From the NCBI GenBank assembly GCA_937871735.1, contig CALMOI010000396.1, forward strand, positions 1 through 5,774: 5,774 nt of DNA. The letters run 5' to 3'. Position numbers and translations under genes: made by a program. Positions 1 through 5,772 of the stretch are shown in pieces. The notes beneath the pieces are model-generated. The model worked only from the letters and a program-made list of their open reading frames with translations. It was not told the origin of the DNA and made no database searches. How positions within the stretch are numbered: position 1 is the stretch's first letter; each line of letters begins with the position of its first letter. Source of the stretch: an uncultured Comamonadaceae bacterium (GTDB lineage: Bacteria > Pseudomonadota > Gammaproteobacteria > Burkholderiales > Burkholderiaceae_C).

Positions 1-1207
1 GGATTTCGCCGACCATGATCTTGTCCGGGTCGTGGCGCAGGATGGAGCGCAGGCCCTTGGCAAAGGTCAGGCCCTTTTTCTCGTTGACCGGGATTTGCAG
101 GATGCCGGGCAGTTGGTATTCGACCGGGTCTTCGATGGTGATGATCTTGCTGCGGCCATCGTGGATTTCGGTGAGCGCGCCGTACAGCGTGGTGGTCTTG
201 CCCGAGCCGGTGGGGCCGGTGACCAGCAGCATGCCGTAGGGCTCTTCGGCCAAGCGGCGCAGGGTGGCCAGCGATGCGGCGTCAAAGCCCAGCGCCTCCA
301 GCGTCAGCGCGCCATAGGCTTCGATCATGGCGCGCTTGTCCAGCACCCGGATCACCGCGTCTTCGCCGTGGATGCTGGGCATGATGGACAAGCGCAGGTC
401 AATGTCGCGCACCCCGGCTTGCACCATGAAGCTGCCGTCTTGCGGCACGCGCCGCTCGGCAATGTCCAGCTCGGCCAGCACTTTCAGGCGCGAGACCACA
501 TGCTCTGCCGTTTCCACGCCGTTCACTGTCAGCGCGTGATCCAGCACGCCGTCGATGCGGAACTTGACGGCAAAGCCGCTGGGCGTGGATTCGATGTGGA
601 TGTCGGACGCGCCCACCTTGAGCGCGTCGTACAAGATGGAGTTGACCAGCTTCACCGCTGGGCTGGCCGATTCGCTCATGGTCACCAGCGACAGCACAGC
701 GGCGGCGCGCGGGTCGCGCTCGGCAGCATCGCCCTGCGCACCATGCCCAGGGTGGGCCACGCCCATGCCTTCGGTGGCGCGCGAGCCTTCTTCCAGCTTG
801 GCCAAACACGCCAGGATGTCAGCTTGCAGCGCGAGCTGGATCGGCAGCGGCTGGCCCGCGCAGCTTTCTAGCCAGGTCAGCAAGTCGGCGTCCAACGGGT
901 CGGCGATCACCGCGTGCAAGGCACCGCTGCTGGCGCGCAACAGCACACAGTGGCGCTTGAGGGCTTTGGGCAAACTCAGCAAGTCAAAGGCGGCGCTGTG
1001 GCTGAGCATGTCGGCGGTTTCGACCACCGGCAGGTGCAGCAACTGCCCCAGCGCTTGCACCAGCGCACGCGGTTCTTGCCCGCTCAGATCGACCAGCTCG
1101 CTCATCCAAGGGCGCTGGCTGCGGGCGGCGGCGGCGCGGGCGCGTTGCACCAAGGCCAAGTCCAAAGGGGAGGAAACAGCGGAGAGGGTGGAGGCGGTGG
1201 GGCTCAT
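1..1207 (-). CDS. gspE: Type II secretion ATPase GspE, C-terminal part missing (runs off left edge)
   Basis: This gene encodes the cytoplasmic hexameric ATPase that powers pseudopilus assembly in type II secretion, acting on the inner-membrane platform. The window holds the first 402 codons; the 3' end is beyond base 1. Residues about 35-140 fit the N-terminal GspE/MshE-type domain, followed by an Ala/Gly-rich linker (about 141-170). The core starts with the family motif SDIHIE (201-206). Walker A is GPTGSGKT (331-338), the Asp box is ITIEDPVEY (356-364), and the start of Walker B, DPDKIMVGEI, is at 393-402. The His box and any tetracysteine zinc element would lie outside. The ATG at 1207-1205 overlaps the gspF stop as TGATG, and a GGAAG Shine-Dalgarno (1218-1214) sits 6 nt upstream, which fixes the start. 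PilB/MshE-type ATPases share these motifs, but the adjacent gspF and gspG favour GspE. Confidence 0.93.
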   Translation of the reverse strand, partial: MSPTASTLSAVSSPLDLALVQRARAAAARSQRPWMSELVDLSGQEPRALVQALGQLLHLPVVETADMLSHSAAFDLLSLPKALKRHCVLLRASSGALHAVIADPLDADLLTWLESCAGQPLPIQLALQADILACLAKLEEGSRATEGMGVAHPGHGAQGDAAERDPRAAAVLSLVTMSESASPAVKLVNSILYDALKVGASDIHIESTPSGFAVKFRIDGVLDHALTVNGVETAEHVVSRLKVLAELDIAERRVPQDGSFMVQAGVRDIDLRLSIMPSIHGEDAVIRVLDKRAMIEAYGALTLEALGFDAASLATLRRLAEEPYGMLLVTGPTGSGKTTTLYGALTEIHDGRSKIITIEDPVEYQLPGILQIPVNEKKGLTFAKGLRSILRHDPDKIMVGEI

Positions 1208-2394
1208 CAAAAACTTCCGGCCAGATCAAAGATCGGCATGTACAGCAGCACCACGATCACGCCCACCACCAAGCCGATGACGGTCATCAGCAGCGGCTCA
1301 AAGCTGCGCATGAAGCGGTCGATCCAGCGGGTGATTTCGCCGTCGTAGAAGGCGGCGGATTGGGTCAGCATCGCGCCCATGTCGCCCGAGCGTTCGCCCA
1401 CGGCCAGCATGCGCAGCGAGATCGAGGTGGTCAGTCGCTGCGCCAAGAAGGCTTGCGACAGTGGCACGCCGGTTTCGATTTGCGCCTGGGCCTGTTGCAG
1501 CCGCTCGCGCACGGCGGGCGGCACCACTTGGGCGATGGTTTGCATGGCCGGGATCAGCGGGATGCCGCCTTCGAGCAGCATGCCCAGCGTCAGGTACAGG
1601 CGCGAGAGTTCGTAGATGCGCACCCGCTCGCCCACGCCAGGGATGCGCCCAAGCAGCGCACCCCAGCCGCCGTTGCGTTGAAAGTGTTGCCACGCCAGCA
1701 CCAGCGCCACCGCCATCGCCGCTAAGCCGCCCAGCAGCGCGCTGGTGTGCTGCCCGGCAAATTCGCCCCAACTGAGCATCAGGGCCGACATCCACGGCAG
1801 CTCGCGCCCCGCGCCTTTGTAGACCTCGGCAAAGCGGGGCACCACGTAGGCCAGCAAGAACAGGCTGACCATGCCGCCCACGCCGATCAAGATGGCGGGG
1901 TAGATGGCGGCGCTGACCACTTTGTTGCGCACTTGGTCGATGCGCTGCTGGTAATCGACAAAGCGTTGCAGCGAGCGCGGCAGGTCGCTGGTGCCTTCGG
2001 CGGCGCGCACCACGCCCAGGTACAGCGGCGGAAAGATGTCGGGCTGCTCGGCCATCGCCAGCGACAGGCGTTTGCCGTTGCGCAGGCCGTCCAGCAACTG
2101 CGCCAGCACCGGGCGCAGCAGGGGGTTTTCTTCTTTTTCTAACAGGGCTTCCAGCGCTTCGACGATGCCCAGGCCAGCTTGCAAGAGCGCCAGCAGTTCT
2201 TGGCTGAACAGCACCAAGGGCAGCCGAGGCCGACGGCTGCGCCCGGTGAGCCAGTTGCTGTCTGCGGCGCGGATGTCGGTCAGAAACAGGTTGCGTTCGC
2301 TGACTTGGCGGCGGGCATCTTGTTCATCGGCGGCTTCCACCACCAGATTGGCAAAAGTACGGTCTGCGGCCAGCGCACGAACGGCGTATTTCAC
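1207..2394 (-). CDS. gspF: Type II secretion inner-membrane platform protein GspF
   Basis: GspF is the polytopic inner-membrane protein that couples the GspE ATPase to pseudopilin assembly. The product has 395 residues, a normal length for the family. It has two repeated T2SSF domains, roughly residues 60-185 and 262-385. Repeat signatures are RAAEGTSDLPRSL (130-142) and VGERSGDMGAML (332-343). Three hydrophobic segments are visible at about 163-187, 217-236 and 368-388, the expected topology. The start is GTG, giving MKYAVRA at the N-terminus, as is usual for GspF. A GAGG Shine-Dalgarno (2405-2402) lies 7 nt upstream and overlaps the gspG stop codon. That Shine-Dalgarno is inside a perfect hairpin, so translation probably depends on gspG being translated. 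The stop codon overlaps the gspE start by one base. PilC-type pilus proteins are the alternative family, but the neighbours argue against this. Confidence 0.95.
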   Translation of the reverse strand: MKYAVRALAADRTFANLVVEAADEQDARRQVSERNLFLTDIRAADSNWLTGRSRRPRLPLVLFSQELLALLQAGLGIVEALEALLEKEENPLLRPVLAQLLDGLRNGKRLSLAMAEQPDIFPPLYLGVVRAAEGTSDLPRSLQRFVDYQQRIDQVRNKVVSAAIYPAILIGVGGMVSLFLLAYVVPRFAEVYKGAGRELPWMSALMLSWGEFAGQHTSALLGGLAAMAVALVLAWQHFQRNGGWGALLGRIPGVGERVRIYELSRLYLTLGMLLEGGIPLIPAMQTIAQVVPPAVRERLQQAQAQIETGVPLSQAFLAQRLTTSISLRMLAVGERSGDMGAMLTQSAAFYDGEITRWIDRFMRSFEPLLMTVIGLVVGVIVVLLYMPIFDLAGSF

Positions 2395-2401
2395 AACACA
2401 G

Positions 2402-2416
2402 CCTCAGTTGCTGAGG
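2402..2416 (-). promoter_or_regulatory. Hairpin hiding the gspF Shine-Dalgarno
   Basis: The mRNA (minus strand) reads CCTCAG, CAA, CTGAGG, a perfect 6-bp stem with a 3-nt loop. The 3' arm contains the GAGG Shine-Dalgarno of gspF and part of the gspG stop codon. The 5' arm covers the codons for gspG residues Leu148 and Ser149. A ribosome finishing gspG would melt it, so it probably couples gspF translation to gspG. Confidence 0.55.
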
Positions 2417-2856
2417 TCAGCGTCTTCGCCGGTGCCGCCGGGTTTGCCGTCTTTGCCGTAAGACAGCACTTTGAAGTCGCCATTGCCTACCGGGAACTGG
2501 TAGGTGTAAGCGTGTTGCCACGGATCCAAAGGCAGGGCTTTTTTCAAATATGGCCCGTTCCAGCCGCGCAAGTTACCGGGGTTGCTCATCAAAGCGGCCA
2601 AACCCTCTTCGGCGCTGGGGTAGCGGCCCACGTCCAAGCGCAAGGTATCGAGCGCTTTAGACAAGCCGTCAATTTGCGCTTTAGCCACCGCGACTTCAGA
2701 TTTACCAATCTGCGCAAAATATTTCGGCCCCACATAAGAGGCCAACATGCCAATGATCACGATCACGACCAGCAGTTCTAACAAAGTAAAGCCTGCCGCA
2801 CTCCGTCGCTGAAGCAGGGCAGGCTTAAAAGAGAACTCTCGCAAATGGAACGTCAT
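2404..2856 (-). CDS. gspG: Type II secretion major pseudopilin GspG
   Basis: GspG is the main subunit of the T2SS pseudopilus. It is made as a prepilin in the inner membrane and cleaved and N-methylated by the prepilin peptidase (GspO/PilD). The product has 150 residues. A 22-residue basic leader ends in SAAG, and processing is expected at G22|F23, giving a mature N-terminus FTLLELLVV with the conserved Glu at mature position 5 (residue 27). A hydrophobic helix runs to about residue 41. The globular part carries the GspG signatures DVGRYPSAEEGL (75-86), NGPYLKKALP (100-109) and DPW (111-113). It ends in GGTGEDADLSN (140-150), whose acidic residues match the calcium-binding loop of the family. 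The leader is longer than the usual 6-10 residues. No in-frame ATG lies between the chosen start and the cleavage site, and the Shine-Dalgarno is poor (AGG only 2 nt from ATG). The first half of the gene has lower GC than its neighbours. Confidence 0.95.
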   Translation of the reverse strand: MTFHLREFSFKPALLQRRSAAGFTLLELLVVIVIIGMLASYVGPKYFAQIGKSEVAVAKAQIDGLSKALDTLRLDVGRYPSAEEGLAALMSNPGNLRGWNGPYLKKALPLDPWQHAYTYQFPVGNGDFKVLSYGKDGKPGGTGEDADLSN

Positions 2857-2860
2857 AACC

Positions 2861-2883
2861 TATTCGATTCTAGGTATCGAATA
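2861..2883. promoter_or_regulatory. Perfect 8-bp inverted repeat overlapping the gspG promoter (possible operator or leader hairpin)
   Basis: TATTCGAT (2861-2868) and ATCGAATA (2876-2883) are exact reverse complements, separated by 7 bases. The dyad fills the space between the candidate -35 and the gspG start, and ends 4 bases upstream of the ATG. It could be an operator for a dimeric regulator. In a read-through transcript it could form a hairpin next to the ribosome site. There is no U-tract after it and the stem is AT-rich, so a rho-independent terminator is unlikely. Confidence 0.5.
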
Positions 2884-2889
2884 TGTCAA
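2862..2889 (-). promoter_or_regulatory. Candidate sigma-70 promoter for gspG-F-E
   Basis: In the AT-rich 42-bp gap before gspG the minus strand has a perfect TTGACA (2889-2884). At a spacing of 16 nt follows TCGAAT (2867-2862), which matches 4 of 6 positions of TATAAT. Transcription would then begin at or next to the gspG ATG, giving a nearly leaderless message, in keeping with the poor Shine-Dalgarno. TAGAAT (2872-2867) is a better -10 hexamer but is only 11 nt from TTGACA. The call rests on hexamer matches only. Confidence 0.45.
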
Positions 2890-2898
2890 TCTGATGGC

Positions 2899-3579
2899 TT
2901 ACTGGGGCGGGCGCACTTTCAGGCTGTCCAGGCGGTCGCCCAGGGCTGAACTGTCGTTTTCCAGCTTCACGCGGTCTAGCATGGTCAGCGTGCCGCCGCT
3001 CAGCCAGCCTTGGGGCGAGGCTGCTTTTTCATAGCGCGACAGCAACTCGGCGTTGAGCTGGTACAGGCCCGCGTTGTGCGTCTCACAGGTTTGCAGCAGC
3101 TTGGACTTTTGCTCCACATCGCGCTGGGTTTGCTGCAAGCTGCGGCGGCCTTGCTGATCAGACTCGGTGGACGCTTTGAGCTTTTGCTGGGCATCCACCA
3201 ACGCGGCTTGCACTTCGATCAGGCGGCGGGCTTGGGCTTCGCTCTCGGCGCGCACTTGCTCCAGCTCTTTGGCCTCGGTGGCGGCGCGGCGGGCTTGGGC
3301 TTTGGCGCGGTCAAGCTCCAACTTGGTGGCGCTGAGTTGCTTGTCCAACTCGGCCTTGTCGGCGCTGACCTGGTTTTTTTCCTGCTCCAAAGCCTGCTGG
3401 GCTTGCTGCATGTGTTGCAAGCGCTCTTGCTGCATGCGGGCGGCTTTTTTGTCGTCTGCGGCGCTGGCGCTGCTGGTGCCCAGCAGCAAACCCAGCACCA
3501 GCGGCGACAGCACCGAAGCCACGCGCAGCGCACTCGGGTGCAGGCGGCGACGGGCTGGGGCGGTCAGGGTGACGGTCAT
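2899..3579 (-). CDS. Exported coiled-coil protein of unknown function
   Basis: I do not recognise a functionally described family. The product has 226 residues. The N-terminus has a basic stretch (residues 10-19), a hydrophobic core (about 20-34) and a likely signal peptidase I site at SASA|ADDKK (40/41), so it is probably periplasmic. Residues about 45-165 are almost entirely heptad-like, rich in Gln, Glu, Lys and Ala, and should form a long coiled coil. A distinct C-terminal part follows, with one cysteine (C165), an aromatic segment LYQLNAELLSRYEK (172-185) and a hydrophilic tail with DRVKLEN (202-208). The start ATG is fixed by a very strong Shine-Dalgarno, AAGGAGG, 6 nt upstream and overlapping the porin stop codon, so it is co-translated with the porin. 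A periplasmic spacer, chaperone or linker role between the porin and inner-membrane parts is inferred. Automated labels such as 'DNA repair ATPase' for proteins like this would reflect coiled-coil similarity only. Confidence 0.85.
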   Translation of the reverse strand: MTVTLTAPARRRLHPSALRVASVLSPLVLGLLLGTSSASAADDKKAARMQQERLQHMQQAQQALEQEKNQVSADKAELDKQLSATKLELDRAKAQARRAATEAKELEQVRAESEAQARRLIEVQAALVDAQQKLKASTESDQQGRRSLQQTQRDVEQKSKLLQTCETHNAGLYQLNAELLSRYEKAASPQGWLSGGTLTMLDRVKLENDSSALGDRLDSLKVRPPQ

Positions 3580-3585
3580 GGCGGG

Positions 3586-3592
3586 CCTCCTT
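3586..3592 (-). promoter_or_regulatory. Strong ribosome binding site of the coiled-coil gene
   Basis: AAGGAGG on the minus strand, 6 nt before the ATG at 3579, overlaps the TAA stop of the porin gene. It fixes the start of the coiled-coil protein and indicates that both are made from one message. Confidence 0.8.
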
Positions 3593-5288
3593 AGAAGCGC
3601 GTGTTCAGGTCGATTTGCAGCGTGTCCACCGACAGCTTGGTGCTGCTGGCTGACATGGGCGCATACGAGCCGATCGGGTTGGCCGACATCCAGCGCGCCG
3701 ACACCGCCGTGTTCTTGGCGATGCCGTAGCTACCGCCCAAGATAAAGCCCTTGTTGTTGGTGCCTCCCAAGCCGAAGTCGGAGTTGGTGAAAGCATCCAG
3801 CACCGCATCGCTGCCCAAATAGCGGTAGGCCAGCGTGGCATTCCAGTCGCCGCGCTTGCTGATTTGGTTGTGGCCGATTTGCACCCGCGCCAAGAAGCCG
3901 TAGTCCTTGGCATCGGTCAAGGCCACGCCGGTGCGCGCTTGGATCTTGGCGCGGTCAAACGCGAGGTTCTTCACAAAGTCGCCGGTCAGGCGCAGCGGCA
4001 CGGGCAGCAGCTTGGGCACATCCAGCGAGGCGGTCAGGTTCAACTCGCGGAACTCCGAGGCCAGGCCGTAGATGGCGCTGGTGCTGGTGTCGCCGGTGGC
4101 GCGCACATTGAACAAGGTGTTGCCGCGCTGACGCAAGCCGCTGGCGTATTCGTAGCGGGTGGCGTACATCGCGTCGGCGGTGATGGCGGCGGTGGTTTCT
4201 TTTTGACCGGCCAAGCCTTGGTAGTTGTAGAGCGCAGCGCCGAGCTTGAGCGCGTTGGCACCCTCGCCCACCTTCATGTCCAGACCCGCTTGCACGCCCA
4301 GCAGGCTGCGCGAACGGGTGCTGCCGGGGCTGTCAGCGGTGATGGGGAAGTAGCCTGCGGTCAGGTGGCCCGTGCCGTTGTCCCACACCTTGCGCTTGGC
4401 TGATGCGGCCAAGCCTTCAAAGCCCAGATCGTCAGCCCAGACCAAATCGGTGCTGAAAAACGGGTTGGGCATGCGGCCACCGCGCAAGGTGTAGTCCTCG
4501 CCCCACGGGCGCACGGTGATGTACGCATGATCGAGCATCACCGCGTACTTGTTGAAACTTTGGCCCAGCGTCTGGTTGGTCGAGGTGCGGTCGGTCGCGC
4601 TGCCCGTGGCCAAGCGCAGGTTGGCGCTGACCTCGTCGGACACGGTGGCACCCACACCCAAGCGGGCGCGGATGCGGGTGCGGTCAAAGTCGTTTTGAGT
4701 GTTGAAGTTGGGCTGGCCGTTGAGCGTGGACTGCGCGATGTCTGCCGCGCGGGTGTAGTCGCCATTCACAAAACCAGCCAAGCCGGGCGCGGTGTTGCTG
4801 GGCGACAGGCGACCCAGTTCTTCACGCAGGCGGAAGTCGCCTTCCAACTTGAAGCGGCTGATCCAATCGGGGTAAGCGGCGGGCTCGCCCCAGCGTTCGG
4901 TGCGGGCTTGGGCCAGCACTTCTTGCTTGATTTGGTCGCGCATTTCTTTCTTGACCGCTTCGGGCACATAAGGAATCCGCACGACTTTTTTGCCGTCTTT
5001 GCCCAGCTCGGGAGCGGCCACTTGCGCCACGCCGGGAGCCACGGCGGCGGCTTGAGCAACTTGAGCGGCTTGCACTTTGGCTTGGGCAGCGGCCAGCACT
5101 TTGCTGGCTTTTTCAGGGGTCAGCACGCCGCTTTCGACCAGCACGTCAATCAGGGCTTGGGTGGTGGCTTGCAGTTGCTGCACCTCAGCGGTGCTTTGCG
5201 CCCAAGCGGGGGTTCCCCACGACAAAGTACCGAGCACGGCCAGCAAGGACGCGCTCACTTTGGGGTTGAAAAAGGCGTTGGGGGCCAT
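3591..5288 (-). CDS. Outer-membrane putative porin (Porin_5-like)
   Basis: This gene encodes a predicted outer-membrane beta-barrel of 565 residues. A signal peptide ends at AWA|QS (30/31). Residues 31-140 are helical and Ala/Gln-rich, with an LTPEKASKVL motif (56-65) and a segment VRIPYVPEAVKKEM (103-116), and so look periplasmic. From about 141 onward, alternating amphipathic strands begin with WISRFKLEGDFRLREE (142-157). They include RTRIRARLGVGA (203-214), LRLATGS (224-230), STNQTLG (236-242) and GGRMPNPFFSTDLVWADD (270-287), which I associate with the Pfam 'putative porin' family. The chain ends LQIDLNTRF, with the terminal Phe expected of a BAM-assembled barrel. There is no plug domain and no clear TonB box, so it is not a classical TonB-dependent receptor. 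The ATG at 5288 is preferred because it directly precedes the signal peptide and has AAAGG 9 nt upstream; in-frame TTG (5330) and ATG (5318) starts lie further upstream. The substrate is unknown. Confidence 0.9.
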   Translation of the reverse strand: MAPNAFFNPKVSASLLAVLGTLSWGTPAWAQSTAEVQQLQATTQALIDVLVESGVLTPEKASKVLAAAQAKVQAAQVAQAAAVAPGVAQVAAPELGKDGKKVVRIPYVPEAVKKEMRDQIKQEVLAQARTERWGEPAAYPDWISRFKLEGDFRLREELGRLSPSNTAPGLAGFVNGDYTRAADIAQSTLNGQPNFNTQNDFDRTRIRARLGVGATVSDEVSANLRLATGSATDRTSTNQTLGQSFNKYAVMLDHAYITVRPWGEDYTLRGGRMPNPFFSTDLVWADDLGFEGLAASAKRKVWDNGTGHLTAGYFPITADSPGSTRSRSLLGVQAGLDMKVGEGANALKLGAALYNYQGLAGQKETTAAITADAMYATRYEYASGLRQRGNTLFNVRATGDTSTSAIYGLASEFRELNLTASLDVPKLLPVPLRLTGDFVKNLAFDRAKIQARTGVALTDAKDYGFLARVQIGHNQISKRGDWNATLAYRYLGSDAVLDAFTNSDFGLGGTNNKGFILGGSYGIAKNTAVSARWMSANPIGSYAPMSASSTKLSVDTLQIDLNTRF

Positions 5289-5349
5289 GAGGAAAAACCT
5301 TTCAGAAGTCACTGTCATCTCTTCACACAAACAAGGTGGGTGGGCGAAT

Positions 5350-5772
5350 TCAGCGCCCGCCCGTCATCAGGCGCAGGCGTATGGGCTGCGGCATACGTTC
5401 GGGCGGGGTTTGGCTGAAGTTGCCCAAGCTGCCCAGCGACTGGCGGATCAGCTCGTCCACTTCGGTGTCGCCGGTGCTGCCCAACAATTCAGAGCGGGTG
5501 ATGGCACCGCCCGCCCCGACCCACAACTGCACATCGACGCGGTAGGCGCGATGGCGCAGGTCTTTGTTGCGCGCCAAATAGCGCTGCAACTCGCCTTTGA
5601 TGGCGGTGGCGTAGTTGTTGAACGGGTTGAACATGCCACCCGCTGCGGCAACCGGGCCGCCTTTGCCGACTTGGCTCAGGTCGTCGCTGGTGATCTTGCC
5701 GCTGCTGAAGGCGCTGGGGCCGTCGCCAGCGGGGCCGTCCATTTTCAAATCTTGCGAGGGAGCCGCCGGAGG
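5350..5772 (-). CDS. TonB-like energy transducer, C-terminal domain (5' end outside window)
   Basis: The window holds the last 140 codons; the frame stays open to the right edge, so the N-terminal membrane anchor is not visible. The visible part starts with a Pro/Ala-rich stretch and a Gly/Ser/Asp-rich linker (to about residue 50), as in the periplasm-spanning region of TonB proteins. A compact domain follows: YATAIKGELQRYL (54-66), YRVDVQLWVGAGGAITRSEL (78-97), GSTGDTEVDELIRQSL (98-113) and TPPERMPQPIRLRL (122-135). This matches the TonB/TolA-type C-terminal fold (TonB_2-like), with the usual 'variable strand, SSG-like turn, helix, PP' pattern. In such systems the protein carries proton-motive-force energy from ExbB-ExbD to the outer membrane, and exbB and exbD would be expected just upstream, outside the window. 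The stop lies 61 bp before the porin start, with no clear terminator between, so co-transcription is likely. TolA is a less likely alternative. Confidence 0.82.
   Translation of the reverse strand, partial: PPAAPSQDLKMDGPAGDGPSAFSSGKITSDDLSQVGKGGPVAAAGGMFNPFNNYATAIKGELQRYLARNKDLRHRAYRVDVQLWVGAGGAITRSELLGSTGDTEVDELIRQSLGSLGNFSQTPPERMPQPIRLRLMTGGR

Noticed and set aside
32..871. Long plus-strand open frame of 279 codons opposite gspE
   Set aside because: Antisense shadow of a high-GC gene. The minus frame carries unmistakable GspE motifs, while the plus-strand translation is rich in His, Gln, Ala and Gly with no recognisable domain.
2443..2456. Short sequence TTGCCGTCTTTGCC shared by gspG and the porin gene (again near 4990)
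   Set aside because: Both copies encode Gly-Lys-Asp-Gly-Lys in different proteins. The match is too short to be a repeat element and is explained by similar codon choice.
3010..3594. Plus-strand Leu/Gly-rich open frame that looks membrane-like
   Set aside because: It is the complement of the heptad-rich coiled-coil gene. Gln/Lys/Ala codons read antisense become Leu/Gly/Phe, which explains the hydrophobicity.
5312..5318. CTGTCAT, a perfect Pho-box half-site, before the porin
   Set aside because: The second direct repeat expected 11 bp away is absent on either side, so it does not make a PhoB box. It remains a 7-bp coincidence.
5289..5349. Possible promoter or terminator between the TonB-like gene and the porin
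   Set aside because: No credible -35/-10 pair, stable stem or U-tract was found in the 61-bp gap. Only the porin ribosome site is supported.
4527..5417. Long plus-strand open frame of 296 codons opposite the porin and the end of the TonB-like gene
   Set aside because: It crosses two well-supported minus-strand genes and has Gly/His/Ala-rich composition typical of an antisense shadow, with no signal peptide or domain.
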